From Pegoplata infirma (Eukaryota; Arthropoda; Insecta; Diptera; Anthomyiidae), in NCBI GenBank assembly GCA_963921195.1, contig OY992537.1, forward strand, positions 148,545,841 through 148,609,840: DNA of 64,000 nt, in the 5' to 3' direction. Positions 11,925 through 24,011 of the stretch are shown here, piece by piece. Every line of letters starts with the position of its first letter. The stretch's first letter is position 1. The notes beneath the pieces are model-generated. The model was not told the DNA's origin. It ran no database searches and saw only the letters and a program-made list of their open reading frames with translations. The position numbers and the translations under genes were made by a program.

Positions 11925-12729
11925 CCCAGCAGAAATAAATCGAGATTTTGGCGACACAGCATCTGTTTATAGCATACCGTAGCGCATCCAAAGAGCGCTC
12001 TTAGGGATGCAGTAAAAGGAAGGGGAAAAAATTTTAATTTTTTTTTAAGATTTTTTATATAAAACTTATAATGTGTAATTATTTTTTGATAAAATTTCAC
12101 ACTTGCTTTCCTTTAATATTTTTAACACTTTTTGAATAAAAAAACATGAGTTTTAGACAAAGACACATGATTTGACTGCATCATTATTGCGCATTAATCA
12201 GCGCTGCAAAGAGCGCTTCAATCATAGCATCCTTGACCGCTGTTCCCAAAAAAAATCCCATAAAAATGTGAAAATGAAAATGTCCGATATTTTTTTGATG
12301 TTCACTTCCGATTTTTTTTTTTTTCATTTTGTTTCACATAAATAAAGTTTTGTAAAGTAAAACGAATGAATTTTTTTGTTATATTTTTTTAAATTTTAGT
12401 TATTTGATTTCAACTTTGAATTTACAGCATCTTTATTCTGCTTAAATCAGCTCTACAAAGATACATGAATTCACTGCATCTTTAATCTGCTTAAATCAGC
12501 GCTAAAAAGATACATGAATTTACAGCATCTTTATTCTGCTTAAATCAGCGCTCTAAAGACACGTGATTTCAGTGCATCTAAAGAGCGCTGTTTCTGTGTA
12601 TCCAACTAGCGCTCTAAAGTGGGACATCGCCTTAGGGAATCATGCATGAATTCAGCGCAATTGGATGCGCTCCTTTACTCAAGTTCCCCTTCCAAAAGCT
12701 GCTGAACGTTCAGCAAAATTTCTGCTGGG
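11925..12729 (+). mobile_element. CCCAGC-ended non-autonomous element, family 2
   Basis: An 805-bp insertion with ends cccagcagaaat and atttctgctggg, flanked by TT (11923-11924 and 12730-12731); removing the element and one TT restores a normal monomer. The inverted similarity extends inward: gcgcatcc near 11981 pairs with ggatgcgc near 12663, and ggaagggg near 12018 with ccccttcc near 12685. The interior contains a 49-bp tandem repeat and many agcgct palindromes. No transposase is present. The termini match the first seven bases of family 1, but the interior is unrelated, suggesting one transposase source for both. Confidence 0.85.
12418..12612. repeat. 49-bp tandem repeat inside the second CCCAGC-ended element
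   Basis: Units begin at 12418, 12467, 12516 and 12565, exactly 49 bases apart. Each starts ga-a/t-tt and contains gcatct, then tctgcttaaatcagc and an agcgct-like core, then aaaga-acat/acgt. The fourth unit diverges after gcatct. A lone related unit lies near 12169-12217 in the left half, with gcatcattattgcgc and atcagcgctgc. Confidence 0.85.
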
Positions 12730-14280
12730 TTAATACTAGTCCGATAGTCTTAATTTTTTTCTGTCATGATAAAGCTAATATACTTATGCATTCTAGTTTT
12801 TATAGAGTCAAAATCGGATCATTATTTACCGAGTTATAGCAATTTAAAAATGAGGGTCTCCAAGAAACCTTAAATAATGGGTTTCTCATAAAAATAAAAA
12901 AAAAACTTTGCATAAATGCATATATCTCTGTAAGTACCAGCCCGATTGCCTCACATTTGGTTCCAGAGGAAAGATAAAGTCTCAATCTTTTATTTTTTTG
13001 TTATTTTGACAAAATCGGAGTAATAGTTGCAGAGATACAGCCGTTGAAAGTAAAAGGTCTCCAGACTACGAAAAATTACAAGTTTATCATTTTTGAAAAA
13101 AAAAATTTTTTAAAAATTTAAAATCGAGCAATCTCTTTTATTCTATTTAAACTTTATTGAAAAAGATTTAAATTCGTGCAAAGGCATTAGAAAACGATAG
13201 AATGGTAACCTTGATATAGCCATTTCAAGTTATTACAAGTAACCCGAAAATATTTTTGATATGAATGCATAAATATCTGTTAATACTAGTCTGATAGTCT
13301 TAAATTTTTTCTGTCATGATAAAGCTAATATACTTATGCGTTCTAGTTTTTATAGAGTCAAAATCGCATCATTATTTACCGAGTTATAGCAATTTAAAAA
13401 TGAGGGTCTCCAAAAAACCTTAAATAATGGGTTTCTCATAAAAATGAAAAAAAAACTTTGCATAAATGCATATATCTCTGTAAGTACCAGCCCGATTGTC
13501 TCACATTTGGTTCCAGAGGAAAGATAAAGTCTCAATCTTTTATTTTTTTGTTATTTTGACAAAATCGGAGCAATAGTTGCAGAGATACAGCCGTTGAAAG
13601 TAAAAGGTCTCCAGACTACGAAAAATTACAAGTTTATCATTTTTGAAAAAATAAATTTTTTTAAAAATTTAAAATCGAGCAATCTCTTTTATTCTAATTA
13701 AACTTTTTTGAAAAAGATTTAAATTCGTGCAAAGGCATTTGAAATTGATATAATGGTAACCTTGATATAGCCATTTCAAGTTATTACAAGTAACCCGAAA
13801 ATATTTTTGATATGAATGCATAAATATCTGTTAATACTAATCCGATAGTCTTAATTTTTTTCTGTCATGATAAAGCTAATATACTTATGCATTCTAGTTT
13901 TTATAGAGTCAAAATCGGATCATTATTTCCCGAGTTATAGCAATTTAAAAATGAGGGTCTCCAAGAAACCTTAAATAATGGGTTTCTCATAAAAATGAAA
14001 AAAAAAACTTTGAATAAATGCATATATCTCTGTAAGTACCAGCCCGATTGCCTCACATTTGGTTCCAGAGGAAAGATAAAGTCTCAATATTTTATTTTTT
14101 TGTTATTTTGACAAAATCGGAGCAATAGTTGCAGAGATACAGCCGTTGAAAGTAAAAGGTCTCCAGACTACGAAAAATTACAAGTTTATCATTTTTGAAA
14201 AAATAAATTTTTTTAAAAATTTAAAATCGAGCAATCTCTTTTATTCTAATTAAACTTTATTGAAAAAGATTTAAATTCGT

Positions 14281-14300
14281 GCAAAGGCATTGAAAATCGG
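14281..14300. repeat. Out-of-register satellite junction at the aaatcg motif
   Basis: The sequence passes from the A2 sub-unit (gcaaaggcattTGAAATCG) directly into the A1 sub-unit (AAAATCGGAGC), so the next aaatcgg follows about 183 bases after the last one in place of 350 or 201. The switch lies within the shared aaatcg word, as expected from unequal exchange between sub-units. Confidence 0.8.
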
Positions 14301-15129
14301 AGCAATAGTTGCAGAGATACAGCCGTTGAAAGTAAAAGGTCTCCAGACTACGAAAAATTACAAGTTTATCATTTTTGAAAAAAAAAAATTTTTTAAAAAT
14401 TTAAAATCGAGCAATATCTTTTATTCTATTTAAACTTTATTGAAAAAGATTTAAATTCGTGCAAAGGCATTAGAAAACGATAGAATGGTAACCTTGATAT
14501 AGCCATTTCAAGTTATTACAAGTAACCCGAAAATATTTTTGATATGAATGCATAAATATCTGTTAATACTAGTCCGATAGTCTTAATTTTTTTCTGTCAT
14601 GATAAAGCTAATATACTTATGCCTTCTAGTTTTTATAGAGTCAAAATCGCATCATTATTTACCGAGTTATAGCAATTTAAAAATGAGGGTCTCCAAAAAA
14701 CCTTAAATAATGGGTTTCTCATAAAAATGAAAAAAAAAACTTTGCATAAATGCATATATCTCTGTAAGTACCAGCCCGATTGTCTCACATTTGGTTCCAG
14801 AGGAAAGATAAAGTCTCAATCTTTTATTTTTTTTGTTATTTTGACAAAATCGGAGCAATAGTTGCAGAGATACAGCCGTTGAAAGTAAAAGGTCTCCAGA
14901 CTACGAAAAATTACAAGTTTATCATTTTTGAAAAAATAATTTTTTTTAAAAATTTAAAATCGAGCAATCTCTTTTATTCGAATTAAACTTTATTGAAAAA
15001 GATTTAAATTCGTGCAAAGGCCTTGAATGGTAACCTTGATATAGCCATTTCAAGTTATTACAAGTAACCCGAAAATATTTTTGATATGAATGCATAAATA
15101 TCTGTTAATACTAGTCCGATAGTCTTAAT

Positions 15130-15155
15130 TTTTTTCTGTCATTAAAAATGAGGGT
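15130..15155. repeat. Truncated satellite monomer (internal deletion)
   Basis: ctgtcat is followed at once by taaaaatgaggg; the 78 or so bases normally between them (gataaagc through agcaattt) are absent. No filler sequence is seen. Confidence 0.85.
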
Positions 15156-18100
15156 CTCCAAGAAACCTTAAATAATGGGTTTCTCATAAAAATAAAAAAA
15201 AAACTTTGCATAAATGCATATATCTCTGTAAGTACCAGCCCGATTGCCTCACATTTGGTTCCAGAGGAAAGATAAAGTCTCAATCTTTTATTTTTTTGTT
15301 ATTTTGACAAAATCGGAGCAATAGTTGCAGAGATACAGCCGTTGAAAGTAAAAGGTCTCCAGACTACGAAAAATTACAAGTTTATCATTTTTGAAAAAAA
15401 AATTTTTTTAAAAATTTAAAATCGAGCAATCTCTTTTATTCTATTTAAACTTTATTGAAAAAGATTTAAATTCGTGCAAAGGCATTAGAAAACGATAGAA
15501 TGGTAACCTTGATATAGCCATTTCAAGTTATTACAAGTAACCCGAAAATATTTTTGATATGAATGCATAAATATCTGTTAATACTAGTCTGATAGTCTTA
15601 AATTTTTTCTGTCATGATAAAGCTAATACACTTATGCATTCTAGTTTTTATAGAGTCAAAATCGCATCATTATTTACCGAGTTATAGCAATTTAAAAATG
15701 AGGGTCTCCAAAAAACCTTAAATAATGGGTTTCTCATAAAAATGAAAAAAAAACTTTGCATAAATGCATATATCTCTGTAAGTACCAGCCCGATTGTCTC
15801 ACATTTGGTTCCAGAGGAAAGATAAAGTCTCAATCTTTTATTTTTTTGTTATTTTGACAAAATCGGAGCAATAGTTGCAGAGATACAGCCGTTGAAAGTA
15901 AAAGGTCTCCAGACTACGAAAAATTACAAGTTTATCATTTTTGAAAAAATAAATTTTTTTAAAAATTTAAAATCGAGCAATCTCTTTTATTCTAATTAAA
16001 CTTTTTTGAAAAAGATTTAAATTCGTGCAAAGGCATTTGAAATTGATATAATGGTAACCTTGATATAGCCATTTCAAGTTATTACAAGTAACCCGAAAAT
16101 ATTTTTGATATGAATGCATAAATATCTGTTAATACTAATCCGATAGTCTTAATTTTTTTCTGTCATGATAAAGCTAATATACTTATGCATTCTAGTTTTT
16201 ATAGAGTCAAAATCGGATCATTATTTACCGAGTTATAGCAATTTAAAAATGAGGGTCTCCAAGAAACCTTAAATAATGGGTTTCTCATAAAAATGAAAAA
16301 AAAAACTTTGAATAAATGCATATATCTCTGTAAGTACCAGCCCGATTGCCTCACATTTGGTTCCAGAGGAAAGATAAAGTCTCAATATTTTATTTTTTTG
16401 TTATTTTGACAAAATCGGAGCAATAGTTGCAGAGATACAGCCGTTGAAAGTAAAAGGTCTCCAGACTACGAAAAATTACAAGTTTATCATTTTTGAAAAA
16501 ATAAATTTTTTTAAAAATTTAAAATCGAGCAATCTCTTTTATTCTAATTAAACTTTATTGAAAAAGATTTAAATTCGTGCAAAGGCATTTGAAATCGATA
16601 TAATGGTAACCTTGATATAGCCATTTCAAGTTATTACAAGTAACCCGAAAATATTTTTGATATGAATGCATAAATATCTGTTAATACTAGTCCGATAGTC
16701 TTAATTTTTTTCTGTCATGATAAAGCTAATATACTTATGCATTCTAGTTTTTATAGAGTCAAAATCGGATCATTATTTACTGAGTTATAGCAATTTAAAA
16801 ATGAGGGTCTCCAAGAAACCTTAAATAATGGGTTTCTCATAAAAATAAAAAAAAAACTTTGCATAAATGCATAAATCTCTGTAAGTACCAGCCCGATTGC
16901 CTCACATTTGGTTCCAGAGGAAAGATAAAGTCTCAATCTTTTATTTTTTTGTTATTTTGACAAAATCGGAGCAATAGTTGCAGAGATACAGCCGTTGAAA
17001 GTAAAAGGTCTCCAGACTACGAAAAATTACAAGTTTATCATTTTGAAAAAATAAATTTTTTTAAAAATTTAAAATCGAGCAATCTCTTTTATTCTATTTA
17101 AACTTTATTGAAAAAAATTTAAATTCGTGCAAAGGCATTTGAAATCGAAATAATGGTAACCTTGATATAGCCATTTCAAGTTATTACAAGTAACCCGAAA
17201 ATATTTTTGATATGAATGCATAAATATCTGTTAATACTAGTCCGATAGTCTTAATTTTTTTCTGTCATGATAAAGCTAATATTCTTATGCCTTCTAGTTT
17301 TTATAGAGTCAAAATCGGATCATTATTTACCGAGTTATAGCAATTTAAAAATGAGGGTCTCCAAAAAACCTTAAATAATGGGTTTCTCATAAAAATGAAA
17401 AAAAAACTTTGCATAAATGCATATATCTCTGTAAGTACCAGCCCGATTGTCTCACATTTGGTTCCAGAGGAAAGATAAAGTCTTAATCTTTTATTTTTTT
17501 GTTATTTTGACAAAATCGGAGCAATAGTTGCAGAGATACAGCCGTTGAAAGTAAAAGGTCTCCAGACTACGAAAAATTACAAGTTTATCATTTTTGAAAA
17601 AATAAATTTTTTTAAAAATTTAAAATCGAGCAATCTCTTTTATTCTATTTAAACTTTATTGAAAAACATTTAAATTCGTGCAAAGGCATTTGAAAGCGAT
17701 ATAATGGTAACCTTGATATAGCCATTTCAAGTTATTACAAGTAACCCGAAAATATTTTTGATATGAATGCATAAATATCTGTTAATACTACTCTGATAGT
17801 CTTAATTTTTTTCTGTCATGATAAAGCTAATATACTTATGCATTCTAATTTTTATAGAGTCAAAATCGGATCATTATTTACCGAGTTATAGCAATTTTAA
17901 AATGAGGGTCTCCAAAAAACCTTAAATAATGGGTTTCTCATAAAAATGAAAAAAAAAACTTTGCATAAATGCATATATCTCTGTAAGTACCAGCCCGATT
18001 GTCTCACATTTGGTTCCAGAGGAAAGATAAAGTCTCAATCTTTTATTTTTTTGTTATTTTGACAAAATCGGAGCAATAGTTGCAGAGATACAGCCGTTGA

Positions 18101-18745
18101 AAGTAAAAGGTCTCCAGACTACGAAAAATTACAAGTTTATCATTTTTGAAAAAATAAATTTTTTTAAAAATTTAAAATCGAGCAATCTCTTTTATTCTAT
18201 TTAAACTTTATTGAAAAAGATTTAAATTCGTGCAAAGGCATTAGAAAACGATAGAATGGTAACCTTGATATAGCCATTTCAAGTTATTACAAGTAACCCG
18301 AAAATATTTTTGATATGAATGCATAAATATCTGTTAATACTAGTCCGATAGTCTTAATTTTTTTCTGTCATGATAAAGCTAATATACTTATGCCTTCTAG
18401 TTTTTATAGAGTCAAAATCGGATCATTATTTACCGAGTTATAGCAATTTAAAAATGAGGGTCTCCAAAAAACCTTAAATAATGGGTTTCTCATAAAAATG
18501 AAAAAAAAACTTTGCATAAATGCATATATCTCTGTAAGTACCAGCCCGATTGTCTCACATTTGGTTCCAGAGGAAAGATAAAGTCTCAATCTTTTATTTT
18601 TTTGTTATTTTGACAAAATCGGAGCAATAGTTGCAGAGATACAGCCGTTGAAAGTAAAAGGTCTCCAGACTACGAAAAATTACAAGTTTATCATTTTTGA
18701 AAAAATAATTTTTTTTTAAAAATTTAAAATCGAGCAATCTCTTTT

Positions 18746-18765
18746 ATTATATCTTTTATTATATA
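18746..18765. repeat. Second copy of the short-monomer junction
   Basis: The same filler and breakpoint as at 9281-9300. The flanking monomers also match: gccttctag before, gcatc-type after. The offset from the first copy is about 9.465 kb. Confidence 0.9.
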
Positions 18766-21700
18766 GGGTCTCCAAAAAACCTTAAATAATGGGTTTCTCT
18801 TAAAAATGAAAAAAAAAACTTTGCATAAATGCATATATCTCTGTAAGTACCAGCCCGATTGTCTCACATTTGGTTCCAGAGGAAAGATAAAGTCTCAATC
18901 TTTTATTTTATTGTTATTTTGACAAAATCGGAGCAATAGTTGCAGAGATACAGCCGTTGAAAGTAAAAGGTCTCCAGACTACGAAAAATTACAAGTTTAT
19001 CATTTTTGAAAAAAAAAAAAATTTTTAAAAATTTAAAATCGAGCAATCTCTTTTATTCTATTTAAACTTAATTGAAAAAGATTTAAATTCGTGCAAAGGC
19101 ATTAGAAAACGATAGAATTGTAACCTTGATATAGCCATTTCAAGTTATTACAAGTAACCCGAAAATATTTTTGATATGAATGCATAAATATCTGTTAATA
19201 CTAGTCTGATAGTCTTAAATTTTTTCTGTCATGATAAAGCTAATATACTTATGCATTCTAGTTTTTATAGAGTCAAAATCGCATCATTATTTACCGAGTT
19301 ATAGCAATTTAAAAATGAGGGTCTCCAAAAAACCTTAAATAATGGGTTTCTCATAAAAATGAAAAAAAAACTTTGCATAAATGCATATATCTCTGTAAGT
19401 ACCAGCCCGATTGTCTCACATTTGGTTCCAGAGGAAAGATAAAGTCTCAATCTTTTATTTTTTTGTTATTTTGACAAAATTGGAGCAATAGTTGCAGAGA
19501 TACAGCCGTTGAAAGTAAAATGTCTCCAGACTACGAAAAATTACAAGTTTATCATTTTTGAAAAAATAAATTTTTTTAAAAATTTAAAATCGAGCAATCT
19601 CTTTTATTCTAATTAAACTTTATTGAAAAAGATTTAAATTCGTGCAAAGGCATTTGAAATTGATATAATGGTAACCTTGATATAGCCATTTCAAGTTATT
19701 ACAAGTAACCCGAAAATATTTTTGATATGAATGCATAAATATCTGTTAATACTAGTCCGATAGTCTTAATTTTTTTCTGTCATGATAAAGCTAATATACT
19801 TATGCATTCTAGTTTTTATAGAGTCAAAATCGGATCATTATTTACCGAGTTATAGCAATTTAAAAATGAGGGTCTCCAAGAAACCTTAAATAATGGGTTT
19901 CTCATAAAAATGAAAAAAAAACTTTGAATAAATGCATATATCTCTGTAAGTACCAGCCCGATTGTCTCACATTTGGTTCCAGAGGAAAGATAAAGTCTCA
20001 ATATTTTATTTTTTTGTTATTTTGACAAAATCGGAGCAATAGTTGCAGAGATACAGCCGTTGAAAGTAAAAGGTCTCCAGACTACGAAAAATTACAAGTT
20101 TATCATTTTTGAAAAAATAAATTTTTTTAAAAATTTAAAATCGAGCAATCTCTTTTATTCTAATTAAACTTTATTGAAAAAGATTTAAATTCGTGCAAAG
20201 GCATTTGAAATCGATATAACGGTAACCTTGATATAGCCATTTCAAGTTATTACAAGTAACCCGAAAATATTTTTGATATGAATGCATAAATATCTGTTAA
20301 TACTAGTCTGATAGTCTTAATTTTTTTCTGTCATGATAAAGCTAATATGCTTATGCATTCTAGTTTTTATAGAGTCAAAATCGGATCATTATTTACCGAG
20401 TTATAGCAATTTAAAAATGAGGGTCTCCAAGAAACCTTAAATAATGGGTTTCTCATAAAAATAAAAAAAAACTTTGCATAAATGCAGATATCTCTGTAAG
20501 TACCAGCCCGATTGTCTCACATTTGGTTCCAGAGGAAAGATAAAGTCTCAATCTTTTATTTTTTTGTTATTTTGACAAAATCGGAGCAATAGTTGCAGAG
20601 ATACAGCCGTTGAAAGTAAAAGGTCTCCAGACTACGAAAAATTACAAGTTTATCATTTTTGAAAAAATAAATTTTTTTAAAAATTTAAAATCGAGCAATC
20701 TCTTTTATTCTAATTAAACTTTATTGAAAAAGATTTAAATTCGTGCAAAGGCATTTGAAATTGATATAATGGTAACCTTGATATAGCCATTTCAAGTTAT
20801 TACAAGTAACCCGAAAATATTTTTGATATGAATGCATAAATATCTGTTAATACTAGTCCGATAGTCTTAATTTTTTTTCTGTCATGATAAAGCTAATATA
20901 CTTATGCATTCTAGTTTTTATAGAGTCAAAATCGGATCATTATTTACCGAGTTATAGCAATTTAAAAATGAGGGTCTCCAAGAAACCTTAAATAATGGGT
21001 TTCTCATAAAAATGAAAAAAAAACTTTGAATAAATGCATATATCTCTGTAAGTACCAGCCCGATTGCCTCACATTTGGTTCCAGAGGAAAGATAAAGTCT
21101 CAATATTTTATTTTTTTGTTATTTTGACAAAATCGGAGCAATAGTTGCAGAGATACAGCCGTTGAAAGTAAAAGGTCTCCAGACTACGAAAAATTACAAG
21201 TTTATCATTTTTGAAAAAATAAATTTTTTTAAAAATTTAAAATCGAGCAATCTCTTTTATTCTAATTAAACTTTATTGAAAAAGATTTAAATTCGTGCAA
21301 AGGCATTTGAAATCGATATAATGGTAACCTTGATATAGCCATTTCAAGTTATTACAAGTAACCCGAAAATATTTTTGATATGAATGCATAAATATCTGTT
21401 AATACTAGTCCGATAGTCTTAATTTTTTTCTGTCATGATAAAGCTAATATACTTATGCATTCTAGTTTTTATAGAGTCAAAATCGGATCATTATTTACCG
21501 AGTTATAGCAATTTAAAAATGAGGGTCTCCAAGAAACCTTAAATAATGGGTTTCTCATAAAAATAAAAAAAAAACTTTGCATAAATGCATATATCTCTGT
21601 AAGTACCAGCCCGATTGCCTCACATTTGGTTCCAGAGGAAAGATAAAGTCTCAATCTTTTATTTTTTTGTTATTTTGACAAAATCGGAGCAATAGTTGCA

Positions 21701-22647
21701 GAGATACAGCCGTTGAAAGTAAAAGGTCTCCAGACTACGAAAAATTACAAGTTTATCATTTTGAAAAAATAAATTTTTTTAAAAATTTAAAATCGAGCAA
21801 TCTCTTTTATTCTATTTAAACTTTATTGAAAAAAATTTAAATTCGTGCAAAGGCATTTGAAATCGAAATAATGGTAACCTTGATATAACCATTTCAAGTT
21901 ATTACAAGTAACCCGAAAATATTTTTGATATGAATGCATAAATATCTGTTAATACTAGTCCGATAGTCTTAATTTTTTTCTGTCATGATAAAGCTAATAT
22001 TCTTATGCCTTCTAGTTTTTATAGAGTCAAAATCGGATCATTATTTACCGAGTTATAGCAATTTAAAAATGAGGGTCTCCAAAAAACCTTAAATAATGGG
22101 TTTCTCATAAAAATGAAAAATAAACTTTGCATAAATGCATATATCTCTGTAAGTACCAGCCCGATTGTCTCACATTTGGTTCCAGAGGAAAGATAAAGTC
22201 TCAATCTTTTATTTTTTTGTTATTTTGACAAAATCGGAGCAATAGTTGCAGAGATACAGCCGTTGAAAGTAAAAGGTCTCCAGACTACGAAAAATTACAA
22301 CTTTATCATTTTTGAAAAAATAAATTTTTTTAAAAATTTAAAATCGAGCAATCTCTTTTATTCTATTTAAACTTTATTGAAAAAGATTTAAATTCGTGCA
22401 AAGGCATTTGAAATCGAAATAATGGTAACCTTGATATAGCCATTTAAAGTTATTACAAGTAACCCGAAAATATTTTTGATATGAATGCGTAAATATCTGT
22501 TAATACTAGTCCGATAGTCTTAATTTTTTGCTGTCATGATAAAGCTAATATACTTATGCATTCTAGTTTTTATAGAGTCAAAATCGGATCATTATTTACC
22601 GAGTTATAGCAATTTAAAAATGAGGGTCTCCAAAAAACCTTAAATAA

Positions 22648-23740
22648 CACTGTGCAACAAATTTTGGGTCATCGCATTGAGCCTCAATGCCTTCAACGCC
22701 ATATGAAAGTAGACCATCAAGTGAACAAAATCACCAAAGGGTTTTGCAAAGTCAGTTCGGATTTCTTTTTTATAGCCCACTGAAGTTTTTATATTTTTAT
22801 CAAAGGCGTTTGGAAAACGACAAAAATACTATAATAAGAACACATCTGAGCTTCAAAATATGATTTGATGTCTTCAGTGAAATTTTATGGCGGTTCTTTT
22901 CTTAGAGAATTTTAACCCTATAACTGCCATTTTAAGGGGTCATTTTAGTCCTTTTTCAAAACCTTAACACAGAAGTCTAATAAAACGTCCATTTAGAGGG
23001 TTACAATGTTCTACAAATATTTTCCTCATAAAATTTCACTAGGGGTTGTTAAATGTACAAAGTTTGTGCGACATGCGCAAAGTGCTTAAAAAGGGTCAAG
23101 TATAAATAATCAATGTTTGTTTTTTTTTTTTTACCAAAGCAGTGTTAAAAACTATCGACAAAAAACCGTGCAAATATACTTTTGGGCTAAAAATTATTTT
23201 TTGATGTGTTTTATACAATTTTATAATGATTCTTTTCTTTGACAAAATTAACCCTCTAGGTCCCGTTTTAAAGGGTAATTTTTGTCTTTTTTAAAAGAAA
23301 TACAAAAAAGTCTATAAAAAAAAGAAATACAAAAAAGTCTACAAATATTTTCTGCATCAAATTTTACTTGAGCACGTCCAAGACAGAAAATTCTTCCAGC
23401 ATATAGAAAATGCTTAAAAATTTTAAAGTCTTCAAATTTTTTTTTTTTTATATATTTTTTGGGCCAAAATATAAAAAAAAAACAAATAAAAAAGTTAAAT
23501 TCGACTATGTCGAATGTATTAATAATCTCCACAAGGTAAAAAAGGTAATTTGAAAAAAAAAACAAAAAAAAAAATTAAAAAAAAAATCCGTGAAAATTTT
23601 TTTTGGTAAGAAAAAAATTCGACGAAAATGTTTTTTTTTTTAATATGATTGTACATGTTTAAATACCTTTCAGTGATCAATTCTGTTTACATGTGTCAAC
23701 CAGCAACCGAATTAAACCATTTTGTATTTTTAGGTTATGT
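22648..23740 (+). repeat. Left inverted arm of foldback copy A
   Basis: Pairs with the reverse complement of 24012-25081. The arm itself contains two diverged direct repeats of about 330 bp: aaccctataactgcc near 22914 and aaccctctaggtccc near 23250, each preceded by a gaNgattctttt or ggttcttttctt phrase and followed by a tacaaatatttt phrase. Long A and T runs lie at 23440-23640. Confidence 0.85.
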
Positions 23741-24011
23741 CGGGCCTTTTTTTAGACTCAAAAGAAAGCTTAGGTCTTTTCCCCACCTAATTCTTCTTCG
23801 TCCTAAAATATATTTTTGTTCCACCAACAAATTTCCGCTAGAACGGCATCACGCGACTTTTTCCCAAGATATCTGAAATGGTGATCACGGCCAAAGTATT
23901 AAACAGATATATAAGACTTAGCATATTTACTTGTTGTTGAGCGAAATCGGTTCAGCGGTTCAAAAGTTATGAACGAAAATGTAAGAACACCTCGAAAATT
24001 GTGGTTCATTC
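23741..24011. repeat. Unpaired central loop of foldback copy A
   Basis: About 270 bp between the arms, less A/T-rich than they are. It includes aaatcgg (23944-23950), 14 bases, then agttat (23965-23970), identical in words and spacing to the satellite motif. No coding region is recognised. Confidence 0.75.

Larger units (their letters stand above)
12730..22647. repeat. Satellite segment 3
   Basis: About 18 monomers. Irregular junctions occur at about 14291 (aaatcg-motif recombination), 15140 (about 78-base deletion) and 18746-18765 (short monomer). From about 16.0 kb onward the segment is matched monomer by monomer at 39.2 kb onward. It ends at the TAA duplicated by the foldback element. Confidence 0.95.

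Noticed and set aside
23248..23565. A 105-residue minus-strand ORF in the foldback arm (also at 46992-47309).
   Set aside because: It is made of phenylalanine/lysine runs from T and A tracts, has no recognisable domain, and exists twice only because the element was duplicated.
23649..23876. A 75-residue plus-strand ORF across the foldback arm and loop.
   Set aside because: It crosses the arm/loop boundary, has no homology I recognise and is too short for a transposase.
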